Origin: Anaerolineales bacterium
GTDB lineage: Bacteria; Chloroflexota; Anaerolineae; Anaerolineales; Villigracilaceae
DNA length: 64,000 bases
NCBI GenBank assembly: GCA_016789305.1
Contig: JAEURJ010000013.1
Coordinates: forward strand, 496,001 to 560,000
Direction: 5' to 3'
In this document: one piece after another, positions 14,851 through 23,006 of the stretch
How the letters are laid out: the number at the start of each line of letters is the position of its first letter
How positions within the stretch are numbered: position 1 is the first letter of the stretch
Notes under the pieces: generated by a model
Told to the model about the DNA's origin: nothing
The model's database searches: none
What the model saw: only the letters and a program-made list of their open reading frames with translations
Position numbers and translations under genes: made by a program

Positions 14851-16134
14851 ATGGCCAATCAACTCTATCAAGACAACTTCCCTCATGTGACCCCTGCATG
14901 GTCGCGCATCTTCAATTTTGTTGCCGACCGTGCCGAAGGTTCTTACATTTATACGGATGATGGCAGGAAACTGCTGGATTTCACCAGTGGTATCGGTGTC
15001 ACCAACACGGGTCACTGTCATCCCAAAGTGGTCGAAGCGATCCGCGAACAGGCCGGCCTGTTCCTGCACGCCCAGGCTAACATCGTCATTCACAAGCCGA
15101 TGCTGCAATTGATCGAGGAGATCCGCAGGATCGTCCCGTCTTCCATCGATAGCTTTTACTTTGCCAACTCCGGTGCCGAGGCATTGGAGAACGCGGTCAA
15201 GATCGCCAAGGCCGCCACTGGCAGGCAGAACATCATTGTTTTCAACGGTTCCTTCCACGGTCGGACTCATGCCACGATGGCATTGACCACTTCCAAGACC
15301 GGGTATCGCACAGGTTTTGGCCCGTTGCCATCTGGGATTTATGTATCGCCGTTCCCGTATGCCTTTAATATGAAAATGAGTGAGGAACAAGCCAGTCAAT
15401 ATGCGTTGGAAAAGTTGGAATACTTGCTCGCTTCTCAAACTGCACCGAAAGATACGGCTGCGATCTTAATCGAATCTGTGCTGGGGGAGGGCGGCTATGT
15501 TGTCCCGCCTGCTTCATTCATGAAAGGCTTGCGCGAGATTTGCGATAAGCACGGCATCATGCTGATCTTTGACGAAGTGCAATCAGGCTTTGGACGCACC
15601 GGCAAATGGTTTGCTCTCGAGCACTTTGGAGTTGTTCCGGATATTATCACTGCTGCAAAAGGCATCGCTTCGGGGATGCCGCTCTCGGCTGTTTTTACCC
15701 GCACGGATATTATGAAGAAGCTGGATGTGGGTTCGATCGGCGGAACTTATGGGGGGAACGCCGTTGCCTGTGCGGCAGGTGTGGCAACCATCCGCGCGAT
15801 GCGAGACGAAAAGATGCTTGAGAATGCCGCAGAAAAAGGAATTCAGTTGATGACGGGTTTGCGCAAATTACAGGAGGAATACCCGCAGATCGGCGATGTG
15901 CGCGGCAAAGGCCTGATGGTTGGAACTGAATTTATTGTGGATGGCAGTCAGGCCAAAGCCAAGCAGTTGGTTAAAGATGTTATTCATGCTTCCGAAGAGA
16001 AAGGTATGTTGCTGCTTTCCTGCGGAACGTACGACAACATCCTGCGCTGGATCCCGCCCTTGAACGTCACCACGGAACAGATCAATACCGGCTTGAAGAT
16101 TTTTGGTGAAGCACTGAAGGAGAGTATCAAATAA
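14851..16134 (+). CDS. class III aminotransferase, 4-aminobutyrate aminotransferase-like
   Basis: This 427-residue PLP enzyme of the AT-III family probably moves the terminal amino group of an omega-amino acid such as GABA to a 2-oxo acid. Visible elements are GIGVTNTGHCHPKV, the PLP phosphate site NSGAEALENAVK, FHGRTHATMALT, the cofactor-pyridine Asp in IFDEVQSGFGRTG (D241) and Schiff-base K270 in TAAKGIASG. SGSG-type selectivity residues cannot be judged. It is divergent from the aldehyde dehydrogenase, which is the expected partner of a GABA transaminase. It ends exactly where the convergent AAA+ gene ends, with no intergenic base. Exact substrate is inferred. Confidence 0.85.
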   Translation: MANQLYQDNFPHVTPAWSRIFNFVADRAEGSYIYTDDGRKLLDFTSGIGVTNTGHCHPKVVEAIREQAGLFLHAQANIVIHKPMLQLIEEIRRIVPSSIDSFYFANSGAEALENAVKIAKAATGRQNIIVFNGSFHGRTHATMALTTSKTGYRTGFGPLPSGIYVSPFPYAFNMKMSEEQASQYALEKLEYLLASQTAPKDTAAILIESVLGEGGYVVPPASFMKGLREICDKHGIMLIFDEVQSGFGRTGKWFALEHFGVVPDIITAAKGIASGMPLSAVFTRTDIMKKLDVGSIGGTYGGNAVACAAGVATIRAMRDEKMLENAAEKGIQLMTGLRKLQEEYPQIGDVRGKGLMVGTEFIVDGSQAKAKQLVKDVIHASEEKGMLLLSCGTYDNILRWIPPLNVTTEQINTGLKIFGEALKESIK

Positions 16135-17232
16135 CTAGTTGAACCCAACCGCCTTTTTGACCGCATTCTTGAATTCACGTTTGTCGTATTCAAAGATATC
16201 GGCAAGCGTGAGGCTGCCTCGTACAGAGTCATGTCCCAGCTTTTTAGCGAGCTGCGCGGTCTTTTCTGCCGATAAAGGTGTGAAGTTGTATTTGGCGATC
16301 ATGCGTCCCTTTCGTAGCAGGGCCTTGTCGATGCGGTCGATATCGGTGTTGAACGTGCATAGAATTTTGATGTTGAGGAAATCACTGAACAGGCCGTCTG
16401 TGAGTTGCAGGATGGTCGATACAATGGAATCTTCGGAGACATTATCGCGCGAGACCACCACTTTTTCCGCATCTTCGATGATCAACACGGAGTTTTTGTT
16501 TTGCAGCAGGAATGAAATAAACGAAGGCTTGAGCAAGTCCTTTACGAAATCGTTCTGGATGAAGATGAATTCCTTGTCCTTGAATTTGCAGATTAAATGC
16601 TTGATGTAGGTGGTTTTGCCGGTTCCGGGTTCTCCGTGCAGCAGCACGATTCCCGATTCCGATTTGGCCATGGAGGCGCTGATGATCGTGTCGATCTCTG
16701 TAAAATCGTCGTTGTACAATTCCTTGATGTCCACGGATGTAAAATCACCGGTGTGAACGTCCTCGGTGGCGAATACACCTTCATGATGGACCAGTACCTT
16801 GAATTTTGGCTTTTTCGGAGACCCGAATTTGGAACGCAGAAAATGATTGGTCTCCAGGATCCATTTTTCGGAATCGGCGTCATTGACGTTGTAGAAGAAG
16901 TCGATGGTCAGCAGGTCATCGCGCGCGGTAAAGTGCACGATCATCCGACCCGATATGCTTTTGAATACATGTTCAAAAACATAGTCTTCGACCTGTTCTG
17001 AATCCTGAAAGTCTTCCGTGGACCAGTTCTTCAGTACGACAACGAATGCATGGCGTTCAAGGTCCAGGCTGCTGAGGATGGTTTCAATATTTTCCTTTGT
17101 CTTTTCCAGCGGCAGGGCAATTCTGAGCGAGGAAGGAAGCACTCCGAAGCAAACTGTATAATATACAGAAACTTTAAGACGATTGTACTGGTCGTACGAG
17201 TCAAGCAAAGTGCCAATGGCTGTTTCTTCCAT
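16135..17232 (-). CDS. AAA+ ATPase with unrecognised N-terminal domain
   Basis: A 365-residue protein, probably cytoplasmic. GGAGGAAA precedes the ATG. Residues 1-185 form a mixed alpha-beta domain with no family recognised. Residues 190-350 are a compact AAA+ module: Walker A GEPGTGKTT (200-208), Walker B VLIIEDAE (about 249), sensor 1 LCTFNTD (about 291), and arginine-finger-like KALLRKGRM. The module resembles BCS1/CDC48-like classical AAA proteins. The small C-terminal lid is short. The gene is convergent with the aminotransferase on one side and divergent from another aminotransferase on the other. A chaperone or remodelling role for a neighbouring metalloenzyme is possible but not shown. 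Confidence 0.8.
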   Translation of the reverse strand: MEETAIGTLLDSYDQYNRLKVSVYYTVCFGVLPSSLRIALPLEKTKENIETILSSLDLERHAFVVVLKNWSTEDFQDSEQVEDYVFEHVFKSISGRMIVHFTARDDLLTIDFFYNVNDADSEKWILETNHFLRSKFGSPKKPKFKVLVHHEGVFATEDVHTGDFTSVDIKELYNDDFTEIDTIISASMAKSESGIVLLHGEPGTGKTTYIKHLICKFKDKEFIFIQNDFVKDLLKPSFISFLLQNKNSVLIIEDAEKVVVSRDNVSEDSIVSTILQLTDGLFSDFLNIKILCTFNTDIDRIDKALLRKGRMIAKYNFTPLSAEKTAQLAKKLGHDSVRGSLTLADIFEYDKREFKNAVKKAVGFN

Positions 17233-17394
17233 TGTGAATTTCCTCCAATGAATGGTGAAATAAAACTCTTGGGTCGTTAAAGGATATCTGCAGATACTTT
17301 ACGCCCTATGTTCCGCTCCTGTCATCAATATACAGTCAATCGGGCTTTTTGGCAACCACATTTTTAATAAACCGAAACGGGAAGTGAACCTAAA

Positions 17395-18753
17395 ATGACA
17401 TCGACCTTGAATAGAACCAGACTGGAAACACTCCTGAAAATGGAGGAGGAATTCTTTCATAAGAACCATCCGAAATCCTTTGAACTGTACCAGCGTGCGC
17501 GAAAGTCCCTGCACGGCGGTGTGCCGATGCTTTGGATGATCCGCTGGGCGGGATCTTTCCCTGTTTTCGTCAAAGAAGCCAGAGGTGCGCACTTCACCGA
17601 CGTGGATGGAAACGACTACATTGATTTTTGTCTGGGCGACACCGGGGCCATGACGGGCCATGCGCCAGAGGCTACGGTCAAAGCCATCATCGAACAGATC
17701 CCAAAAGGCATCACACTGATGCTTCCTTATGAAGATGTCATTTGGGTGGGTGAGGAATTACAGCGGCGCTTCAAACTTCCATATTGGCAATTTGCACTCA
17801 CTGCCACGGACGCGAATCGTTTTGCGTTGCGCATGGCGCGCTTGATCACCGGCCGTCAAAAAGTTTTGGTGTTCAATTATTGTTATCACGGTTCCGTGGA
17901 TGAAACATTTGTCACGCTGGATGAAGAGGGGACGCCCATGTCGCGTCCCAACAACCTGGGTCCGCAGATCGATCCACGCGAAACCACAAAGGTGATCGAA
18001 TTCAATGATATCGGCGCACTCGAAACCGCGCTTTCTGCGCGAGATGTGGCGGTTGTCCTTGCCGAGCCGGTAATGACCAATATCGGCATCATTCATCCAA
18101 AGCCTGGTTATCATGAAGCCTTGCGCGAGATCACACGTAAATACGGGACTCTGCTCATTATCGATGAGACTCACACGATTTGTACCGGCCCCGGCGGATA
18201 TACCGCTTCATTCGGACTTGAGCCTGATTTCTTAACCCTCGGCAAGCCCCTCGCTGGTGGAGTTCCCGCCGCTGTATATGGTTTCACCGAGGAAGTCTCC
18301 AAAGCTTTTGCAGAAAAACTTTCCTTGGAAGATGCAGATGTCGGTGGAATTGGCGGGACTTTGGCCGGTAACGCATTGTCGATTGCGGCGATGAAGGCTA
18401 CTTTACAAAGCGTCCTGACAGAAGACTTCTATTCAAAGGCTACAAAACTTCAGGAACAATTCACTGCGGGTGTCGAAGGTGTGATCCAGGAATTCGAATT
18501 ACCGTGGATCGTCAAGCAATTGGGCAATCGTTCCGAGTATTGGTTCCGTCCCAACCCGCCCAAAAATGGCGGGGAAGCCCATGCGGCCGTCGACCCCGAG
18601 CTCGATCGATATATGCATCTTTTTGCCTTAAATCGGGGGATCTTGATGACGCCTTTCCACAATATGGCCCTAATTTCGCCGGAAACCACTTCAGCTGATG
18701 TGGATTATCATACGAAGGTGTTTAAGGAAGCAGTACAATCCCTCTTGGGATAA
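17395..18753 (+). CDS. class III aminotransferase, glutamate-1-semialdehyde aminomutase-like
   Basis: A 452-residue PLP enzyme. It resembles the GSA-aminomutase branch: SLHGGVPMLWMIRWAGSFP near the start, DVDGNDYIDFCLGDTGAMTGHA, TATDANRFALRMARLITGR, IIDETHTICTGPGGY (D258) and Schiff-base K284 in LTLGKPLAGG. True HemL starts with PGGVNSPVR and keeps a Ser-rich PLP site, whereas this protein has an altered N-terminus and TATDAN in place of NSGTEA. A different substrate is therefore likely. It is probably co-transcribed with the second aldehyde ferredoxin oxidoreductase 88 bp downstream. A coupled amine-to-aldehyde-to-acid pathway is the simplest reading, but unproven. Confidence 0.82.
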   Translation: MTSTLNRTRLETLLKMEEEFFHKNHPKSFELYQRARKSLHGGVPMLWMIRWAGSFPVFVKEARGAHFTDVDGNDYIDFCLGDTGAMTGHAPEATVKAIIEQIPKGITLMLPYEDVIWVGEELQRRFKLPYWQFALTATDANRFALRMARLITGRQKVLVFNYCYHGSVDETFVTLDEEGTPMSRPNNLGPQIDPRETTKVIEFNDIGALETALSARDVAVVLAEPVMTNIGIIHPKPGYHEALREITRKYGTLLIIDETHTICTGPGGYTASFGLEPDFLTLGKPLAGGVPAAVYGFTEEVSKAFAEKLSLEDADVGGIGGTLAGNALSIAAMKATLQSVLTEDFYSKATKLQEQFTAGVEGVIQEFELPWIVKQLGNRSEYWFRPNPPKNGGEAHAAVDPELDRYMHLFALNRGILMTPFHNMALISPETTSADVDYHTKVFKEAVQSLLG

Positions 18754-18841
18754 TTTATGGATGGTAGCCGCAGATTGCCGGCATTGGTAAGTTGTTGAGG
18801 ATGAATTTGGCTATACTCACAGTCAATGGAGTAAAAGGATA

Positions 18842-20569
18842 ATGACTGAATATAAATCACAAGTCTGGCGCATCAATGTTCGCGAGCAAACACTCAAGCG
18901 CGAGCCTGTTCCTGAAACATGGCAGCGCCTGGGTGGGCGCGGATTGATCGCTCGTGTCATGGTTGATGAAGTGGATGCGAAGTGCGATCCGCTTGGCTAT
19001 GGCAATAAGTTGATCTTTGCGCCCGGTTTATTGGTGGGACATATCCTTTCCTCCACAGATCGTATTTCCATTGGAGGAAAATCCCCGCTTACCGGCGGTA
19101 TTAAAGAAGCGAATGCAGGCGGGCGGACCGGGTATCACATGGCCTTTATGGGCATCCATTCCTTAATCATCGAAGATATGCCAAGGGAGGATGGCTTTTG
19201 GGTTTTGTACTTGTCCTTGAATGGCGCAAAATGGGAACGGGCGGATGACTTGGTTGGGTTGGGTGTGTATGCTACTGCACCAAAACTGATTGAGAAATAT
19301 GGTGATAAAGTTGCCGTCTCGATGATAGGCCCCGGCGGCGAGATGCGCATGAAATCTGCAGGTATTCAGAATCTCGATAAAGACAGAATCCCTTCCCGTA
19401 TTGCAGCGCGCGGCGGGTTAGGTGCGGTCATGGCAACGAAAGGATTGAAAGCCATTGTGTTCGATCGCACTGGCGGACAGAAACCCTTACTCGCAGACCC
19501 TGAAGCATTCAAGATCGCCTCGAAGGATTACACCAAGACCGTGATGGATCATCCACAATCGATTACATATCGAGATTACGGCACTGCGGCAATGGCGCAG
19601 ATGACACAAAGTTTTGCTGCCATCCCGGCCCATAATTTTTCACGCGGCACTTTTGACAAGGTGGATAATATCAGCGGTGAGACTCTGAGGGAGTTTACCC
19701 TTGCCCGGGGAAAACCATCCGACCCGTCTCATGCCTGCATGGCAGGATGCACGATCAAGTGTTCGAATGTCTTTGGCGGTGATGATGGAAAGATCATCGT
19801 CTCTCCTCTTGAATATGAGACCATTGGTTTGATGGGTACTAATATCGACATCGATTCACTGGATGCCATCGGGCGGATGAATTGGCATGTGAATGACCTC
19901 GGTTTGGATACCATAGAGATTGGCGGGTCCCTTGGCGTTGCAGCTGAGGCTGGTTTAATGCGTTGGGGAAGCGAAGAAGATGCGCAGAAATTGATTGATG
20001 AAATTCGAGCTGGTACAGATCTGGGCAGAACTCTTGGCGATGGCGCAGTCACTGTTGGGAAGAGGTACAACATTGAGCGTGTGCCCGCAGTTAAAGGTCA
20101 GGCTATGTCTGCTTATGAACCAAGATCCATTAAAGGGACCGGCTTGACTTATGCCACCACGCCTCAGGGTGCGGATCATACGTGCGGATTGACGATCCGT
20201 GCCCAGGTTAATCACCTTGACCCGAATGCACAAAAAGATGCATCCCTCAATGCGCAATTGAATATGGCCGGCTATGATACCATTGGTGCCTGTATTTTTG
20301 CGGGCTTCGGTTACGCAGCAACACCGGATGGTGTTGTCAAGCGTTTACTGAAAGCGCGTTATGGGTGGAATAATGTTCCTGATAATATCTTGCAGGCACT
20401 TGGCAGGGAGACCATCAAGCTGGAGCGCGAATTCAACAAACGTGCCGGTTTTACGAAGGAAGATGACCGCCTGCCGAAGTGGATGATGGAAGAACCTCTT
20501 CCAGAAAACGGCTCCGTATTTGACGTGAGCGAGGAAGTACTCGACCATATTTTTGATGGAATTGAATAA
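18842..20569 (+). CDS. aldehyde ferredoxin oxidoreductase family protein, divergent second copy
   Basis: A 575-residue member of the AOR family, shorter than the copy at 11152. Pterin-domain signs are WRINVREQTLKRE, LGGRGLIARVM and SIGGKSPLTGGIKEANAGG. The three N-terminal cluster Cys are C299, C303 and C307 (CMAGCTIKC), that is C-x3-C-x3-C rather than the C-x2-C-x3-C seen in the first copy; C484 (DTIGACIF) is the fourth. It keeps TKGLKAIVFD. The altered spacing marks it as a different subfamily, so the substrate probably differs. It follows an aminotransferase gene on the same strand and is closed by a strong terminator. TATACT about 25 bp upstream could be a -10 box, so it may have its own promoter. 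Confidence 0.85.
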   Translation: MTEYKSQVWRINVREQTLKREPVPETWQRLGGRGLIARVMVDEVDAKCDPLGYGNKLIFAPGLLVGHILSSTDRISIGGKSPLTGGIKEANAGGRTGYHMAFMGIHSLIIEDMPREDGFWVLYLSLNGAKWERADDLVGLGVYATAPKLIEKYGDKVAVSMIGPGGEMRMKSAGIQNLDKDRIPSRIAARGGLGAVMATKGLKAIVFDRTGGQKPLLADPEAFKIASKDYTKTVMDHPQSITYRDYGTAAMAQMTQSFAAIPAHNFSRGTFDKVDNISGETLREFTLARGKPSDPSHACMAGCTIKCSNVFGGDDGKIIVSPLEYETIGLMGTNIDIDSLDAIGRMNWHVNDLGLDTIEIGGSLGVAAEAGLMRWGSEEDAQKLIDEIRAGTDLGRTLGDGAVTVGKRYNIERVPAVKGQAMSAYEPRSIKGTGLTYATTPQGADHTCGLTIRAQVNHLDPNAQKDASLNAQLNMAGYDTIGACIFAGFGYAATPDGVVKRLLKARYGWNNVPDNILQALGRETIKLEREFNKRAGFTKEDDRLPKWMMEEPLPENGSVFDVSEEVLDHIFDGIE

Positions 20570-20606
20570 GATAAAAGCCGTGAGTTCAAAACTCACGGCT
20601 TTTATC
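20570..20606. terminator. bidirectional intrinsic terminator
   Basis: GATAAAAGCCGTGAGTT pairs with AACTCACGGCTTTTATC with a 3-base loop, directly after the second AOR stop. The A and T tracts allow it to work for the convergent CPBP gene as well. Confidence 0.9.
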
Positions 20607-20607
20607 T

Positions 20608-21453
20608 TTAATTATCCACTATACTTTTAGTTCGATGTTGGTAAAGCATCCAGCCTGCTACTCCCAGTAATATGGAAGTAATGATGCCTTCATTTGTGGG
20701 AGAGAAAATAAATCCCAGGGGGCCGGTTACTTTAATAAAGCCATTTGCGATCAACGGCATGCTCATGCCGTTGACGACTTCATGCAAGACAAAAACCGGC
20801 CACACGGACTTGCTGATCAACCGAAGTTCGCCGAATAAAACGGCTGTGGGCAGCATCACAAAAAATCCGATGAGAAGAAAAACAGGAATGCTGGTGGTAA
20901 TGGCGCTTTCCAAAACGGCACGATCAAGGAAGTAATAATAGTAAGGTAAATGCCATGACCACCACAAAACACCGACGATCATGTGATTTAAAATGGGGTG
21001 AATCTTCGCGGCATCGAGTCTGGGGGTGAGGTATCCACGCCAGGCAAATTCCTCGAAGATATTTTTCATCAGGGAGCCGATAAGAATCGTACCTGTTGCA
21101 GAAAGATAGGCATTGATTCCCTGTGTGGCAAATCCGTCAGCGGTGATTACTTTGAGAAGGGCAGCCAGGCCAAAAGTCAAAAGTGCGGCGAGCGGATAAA
21201 CCAGGATCGCCACCAGATACCACTTCCAGCCTGGGATGAGATTCAGCCCGAAGCCGGCATCCTTCCAGCCATCTCCTCCAAATGCGCGAAGCAATATGCC
21301 AGACAAGGCAGGCGTTGTTAACCAAACAAGTGCGCCCAAGCTTTGCATGGGTGGCATTGTGTTTCCAGTGATCGTATTAAGCCAAATGCCAAGCCAGCCG
21401 CCGCCCGCGGTAAAAAGTGCCACGATGATGATGTTGCGGATATTCTTATTCAT
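20608..21453 (-). CDS. CPBP-family intramembrane metalloprotease-like protein
   Basis: A 281-residue protein with about seven to eight hydrophobic spans. AAAGGAGAACC precedes the ATG. The diagnostic CPBP (ABI) motifs are present: FEEFAWRGYL, with paired Glu and Arg, and WWSWHLPYYY with the metal-ligand His. A third motif, in FVLHEVVNG, supplies a further His. The family includes CAAX prenyl endopeptidases and bacteriocin self-immunity proteins. The substrate here is unknown. Gene order (AOR on one side, tRNA-Thr on the other) gives no hint. Confidence 0.85.
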   Translation of the reverse strand: MNKNIRNIIIVALFTAGGGWLGIWLNTITGNTMPPMQSLGALVWLTTPALSGILLRAFGGDGWKDAGFGLNLIPGWKWYLVAILVYPLAALLTFGLAALLKVITADGFATQGINAYLSATGTILIGSLMKNIFEEFAWRGYLTPRLDAAKIHPILNHMIVGVLWWSWHLPYYYYFLDRAVLESAITTSIPVFLLIGFFVMLPTAVLFGELRLISKSVWPVFVLHEVVNGMSMPLIANGFIKVTGPLGFIFSPTNEGIITSILLGVAGWMLYQHRTKSIVDN

Positions 21454-21470
21454 GGTTCTCCTTTAAGCAA

Positions 21471-21494
21471 CAAAACCCGACAGGTCGGGTTTTG
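21471..21494 (-). terminator. terminator of tRNA-Thr
   Basis: A near-perfect palindrome, CAAAACCCGAC / AGGTCGGGTTTTG, lies nine bases beyond the tRNA 3' end on the minus strand. Its core GACAGGTC resembles the repeat at 3157-3189. Confidence 0.7.
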
Positions 21495-21502
21495 TGTATG
21501 AG

Positions 21503-21575
21503 AGCCACCGGTGGGACACGAACCCACGACCTGCGCATTACGAGGGCGCTGCTCTACCAACTGAGCTACGGTGGC
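21503..21575 (-). tRNA. tRNA-Thr (anticodon CGT)
   Basis: Read on the minus strand: acceptor GCCACCG pairs with CGGTGGC, D arm GCTC/GAGC, anticodon loop CTCGTAA with anticodon CGT, and T arm GTGGG-TTCGTGT-CCCAC. The anticodon stem has a C.T mismatch at the loop-closing pair. The discriminator is T. CCA is not encoded. Confidence 0.9.
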
Positions 21576-21595
21576 TTGATGTTTATCGCGGCGGG

Positions 21596-21624
21596 ATTAT
21601 AAATTATTCCAACCATTATCGCAA
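21596..21624 (-). promoter_or_regulatory. promoter of tRNA-Thr
   Basis: On the minus strand TTGCGA (21624-21619), 17 bases, then perfect TATAAT (21601-21596) lie 20 bases before the tRNA 5' end. Confidence 0.75.
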
Positions 21625-21679
21625 GGCAGGGAAGATTTATAATGATGTACGCATCTATTCTTTTCGGGAACAACAAACA

Positions 21680-22948
21680 ATGCTTCGAATCGCAATGCTC
21701 TCCTATCACACTTGTCCTCTTGCCACCCTTGGTGGCAAGGATACTGGCGGAATGAACGTATATGTGCGTGATCTGACACAGGAACTTGGTCGTTTAGGCA
21801 TCCATGTGGACGTTTTTACACGCTCGCAGGATGAGCATGTTCCTCATGTTTTGCACGATCTCGGTTATGGAAATCGGGTGGTACATGTACAGGCCGGACC
21901 GGAACACCCAGCGGGCAAACAAGAGATCGCTAAATATATCCCCGAATTTGTTGAGGGTGTAAAGCAATTTGCAGCCGAAAAAGGAATCCAGTACGATGTG
22001 ATTCACAGTCATTATTGGATGTCTGGGTTGGCAGCGGAACAATTAAGTGACGAATGGGGGGGCGTGCCGATCGTCCATATGTATCACACATTGGGGGAGA
22101 TGAAGAATCGGGTGGCGCGGTCGGAGGATGAACGTGCAGGCGAGGACCGACTCAATGGGGAGAGGCAGGTTCTTCGTCGTGCGAACCGGATCATTGTCGC
22201 CACTTTGGCAGAGCTCACTCAGTTACGCTTCCTCTACCATGCGGATGATCGAAAACTTATCACGATTCCACCTGGTGTGGATACCTCTCATTTTTATCCA
22301 ATTCCCGCCGATGAGGCCAAGGAATTTATCGGCCTGAAGTCAGATGATCGCATGGTCTTGTTTGTCGGCAGGATCGAACCGCTGAAAGGTGTTGATACTT
22401 TAATCACCGCCATGAGCTGTCTGGACGTGGAAGGACTGAATAAACCCGTACACCTTGCCATTATTGGCGGAGAGCCGAATGCAAATGCAGGGGATATGAC
22501 GGCCGAAATGACTCGTTTGCAAAGGTTATGCGATGAGCTTGCCATTGGTCATACGGTGGTTTTCCTCGGTAAGCGGGGACAGGATACATTGCCATATTAT
22601 TACTCAGCCGCAGAAGCAGTTGTAATGCCGTCCCTCTATGAATCATTTGGCATGGTGGCATTGGAGGCAATGGCTTGCGGGACCCCGGTGATCGCATCAG
22701 AAGTTGGCGGGTTGGGTTACCTGGTTCAAAATGGCGAGACGGGTTTTACCATTCCGGATAGCGATCCTCAGGCTCTGTGTGAGAGGTTGTCTGTGTTATT
22801 AAGTGATGCGCCTCTTCGCGAAATGATGGGACGGCGTGCGTCCACCTATGCATTGGATTACGCCTGGGAAAAGATTGCCATCCAGATTATTGATGTTTAT
22901 AAAGAGCTGCTAACAGGTGTCAAAGTCACTAGGAAGAATAGTGGATAA
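21680..22948 (+). CDS. GT4-family glycosyltransferase (MshA/sucrose-synthase-like)
   Basis: The open frame extends back through the tRNA, so the start is placed at ATG 21680 (MLRIAMLSYHTCPLATLGG), giving 422 residues. N-terminal Rossmann domain: GGKDTGGMNVYVRDL, then DVIHSHYWMSG. C-terminal domain: FVGRIEPLKGVDTLI and the donor-binding E-x7-E motif in YESFGMVALEAMACGTPVIAS. The family transfers sugars from nucleotide donors with retention; MshA (inositol acceptor) and sucrose-phosphate synthase-like enzymes share this layout. Acceptor unknown. The gene stands alone upstream of a lipoprotein gene. Confidence 0.88.
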   Translation: MLRIAMLSYHTCPLATLGGKDTGGMNVYVRDLTQELGRLGIHVDVFTRSQDEHVPHVLHDLGYGNRVVHVQAGPEHPAGKQEIAKYIPEFVEGVKQFAAEKGIQYDVIHSHYWMSGLAAEQLSDEWGGVPIVHMYHTLGEMKNRVARSEDERAGEDRLNGERQVLRRANRIIVATLAELTQLRFLYHADDRKLITIPPGVDTSHFYPIPADEAKEFIGLKSDDRMVLFVGRIEPLKGVDTLITAMSCLDVEGLNKPVHLAIIGGEPNANAGDMTAEMTRLQRLCDELAIGHTVVFLGKRGQDTLPYYYSAAEAVVMPSLYESFGMVALEAMACGTPVIASEVGGLGYLVQNGETGFTIPDSDPQALCERLSVLLSDAPLREMMGRRASTYALDYAWEKIAIQIIDVYKELLTGVKVTRKNSG

Positions 22949-23006
22949 CCATTTAATACAAGTTGATTAAAATGGGATTATCCTCGTTTTCAAAGGAGTT
23001 GTTTTC

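Noticed and set aside
21494..21679. Upstream extension of the glycosyltransferase frame
   Set aside because: It passes through the tRNA-Thr gene and its promoter on the other strand; the internal ATG at 21680 begins the conserved domain.
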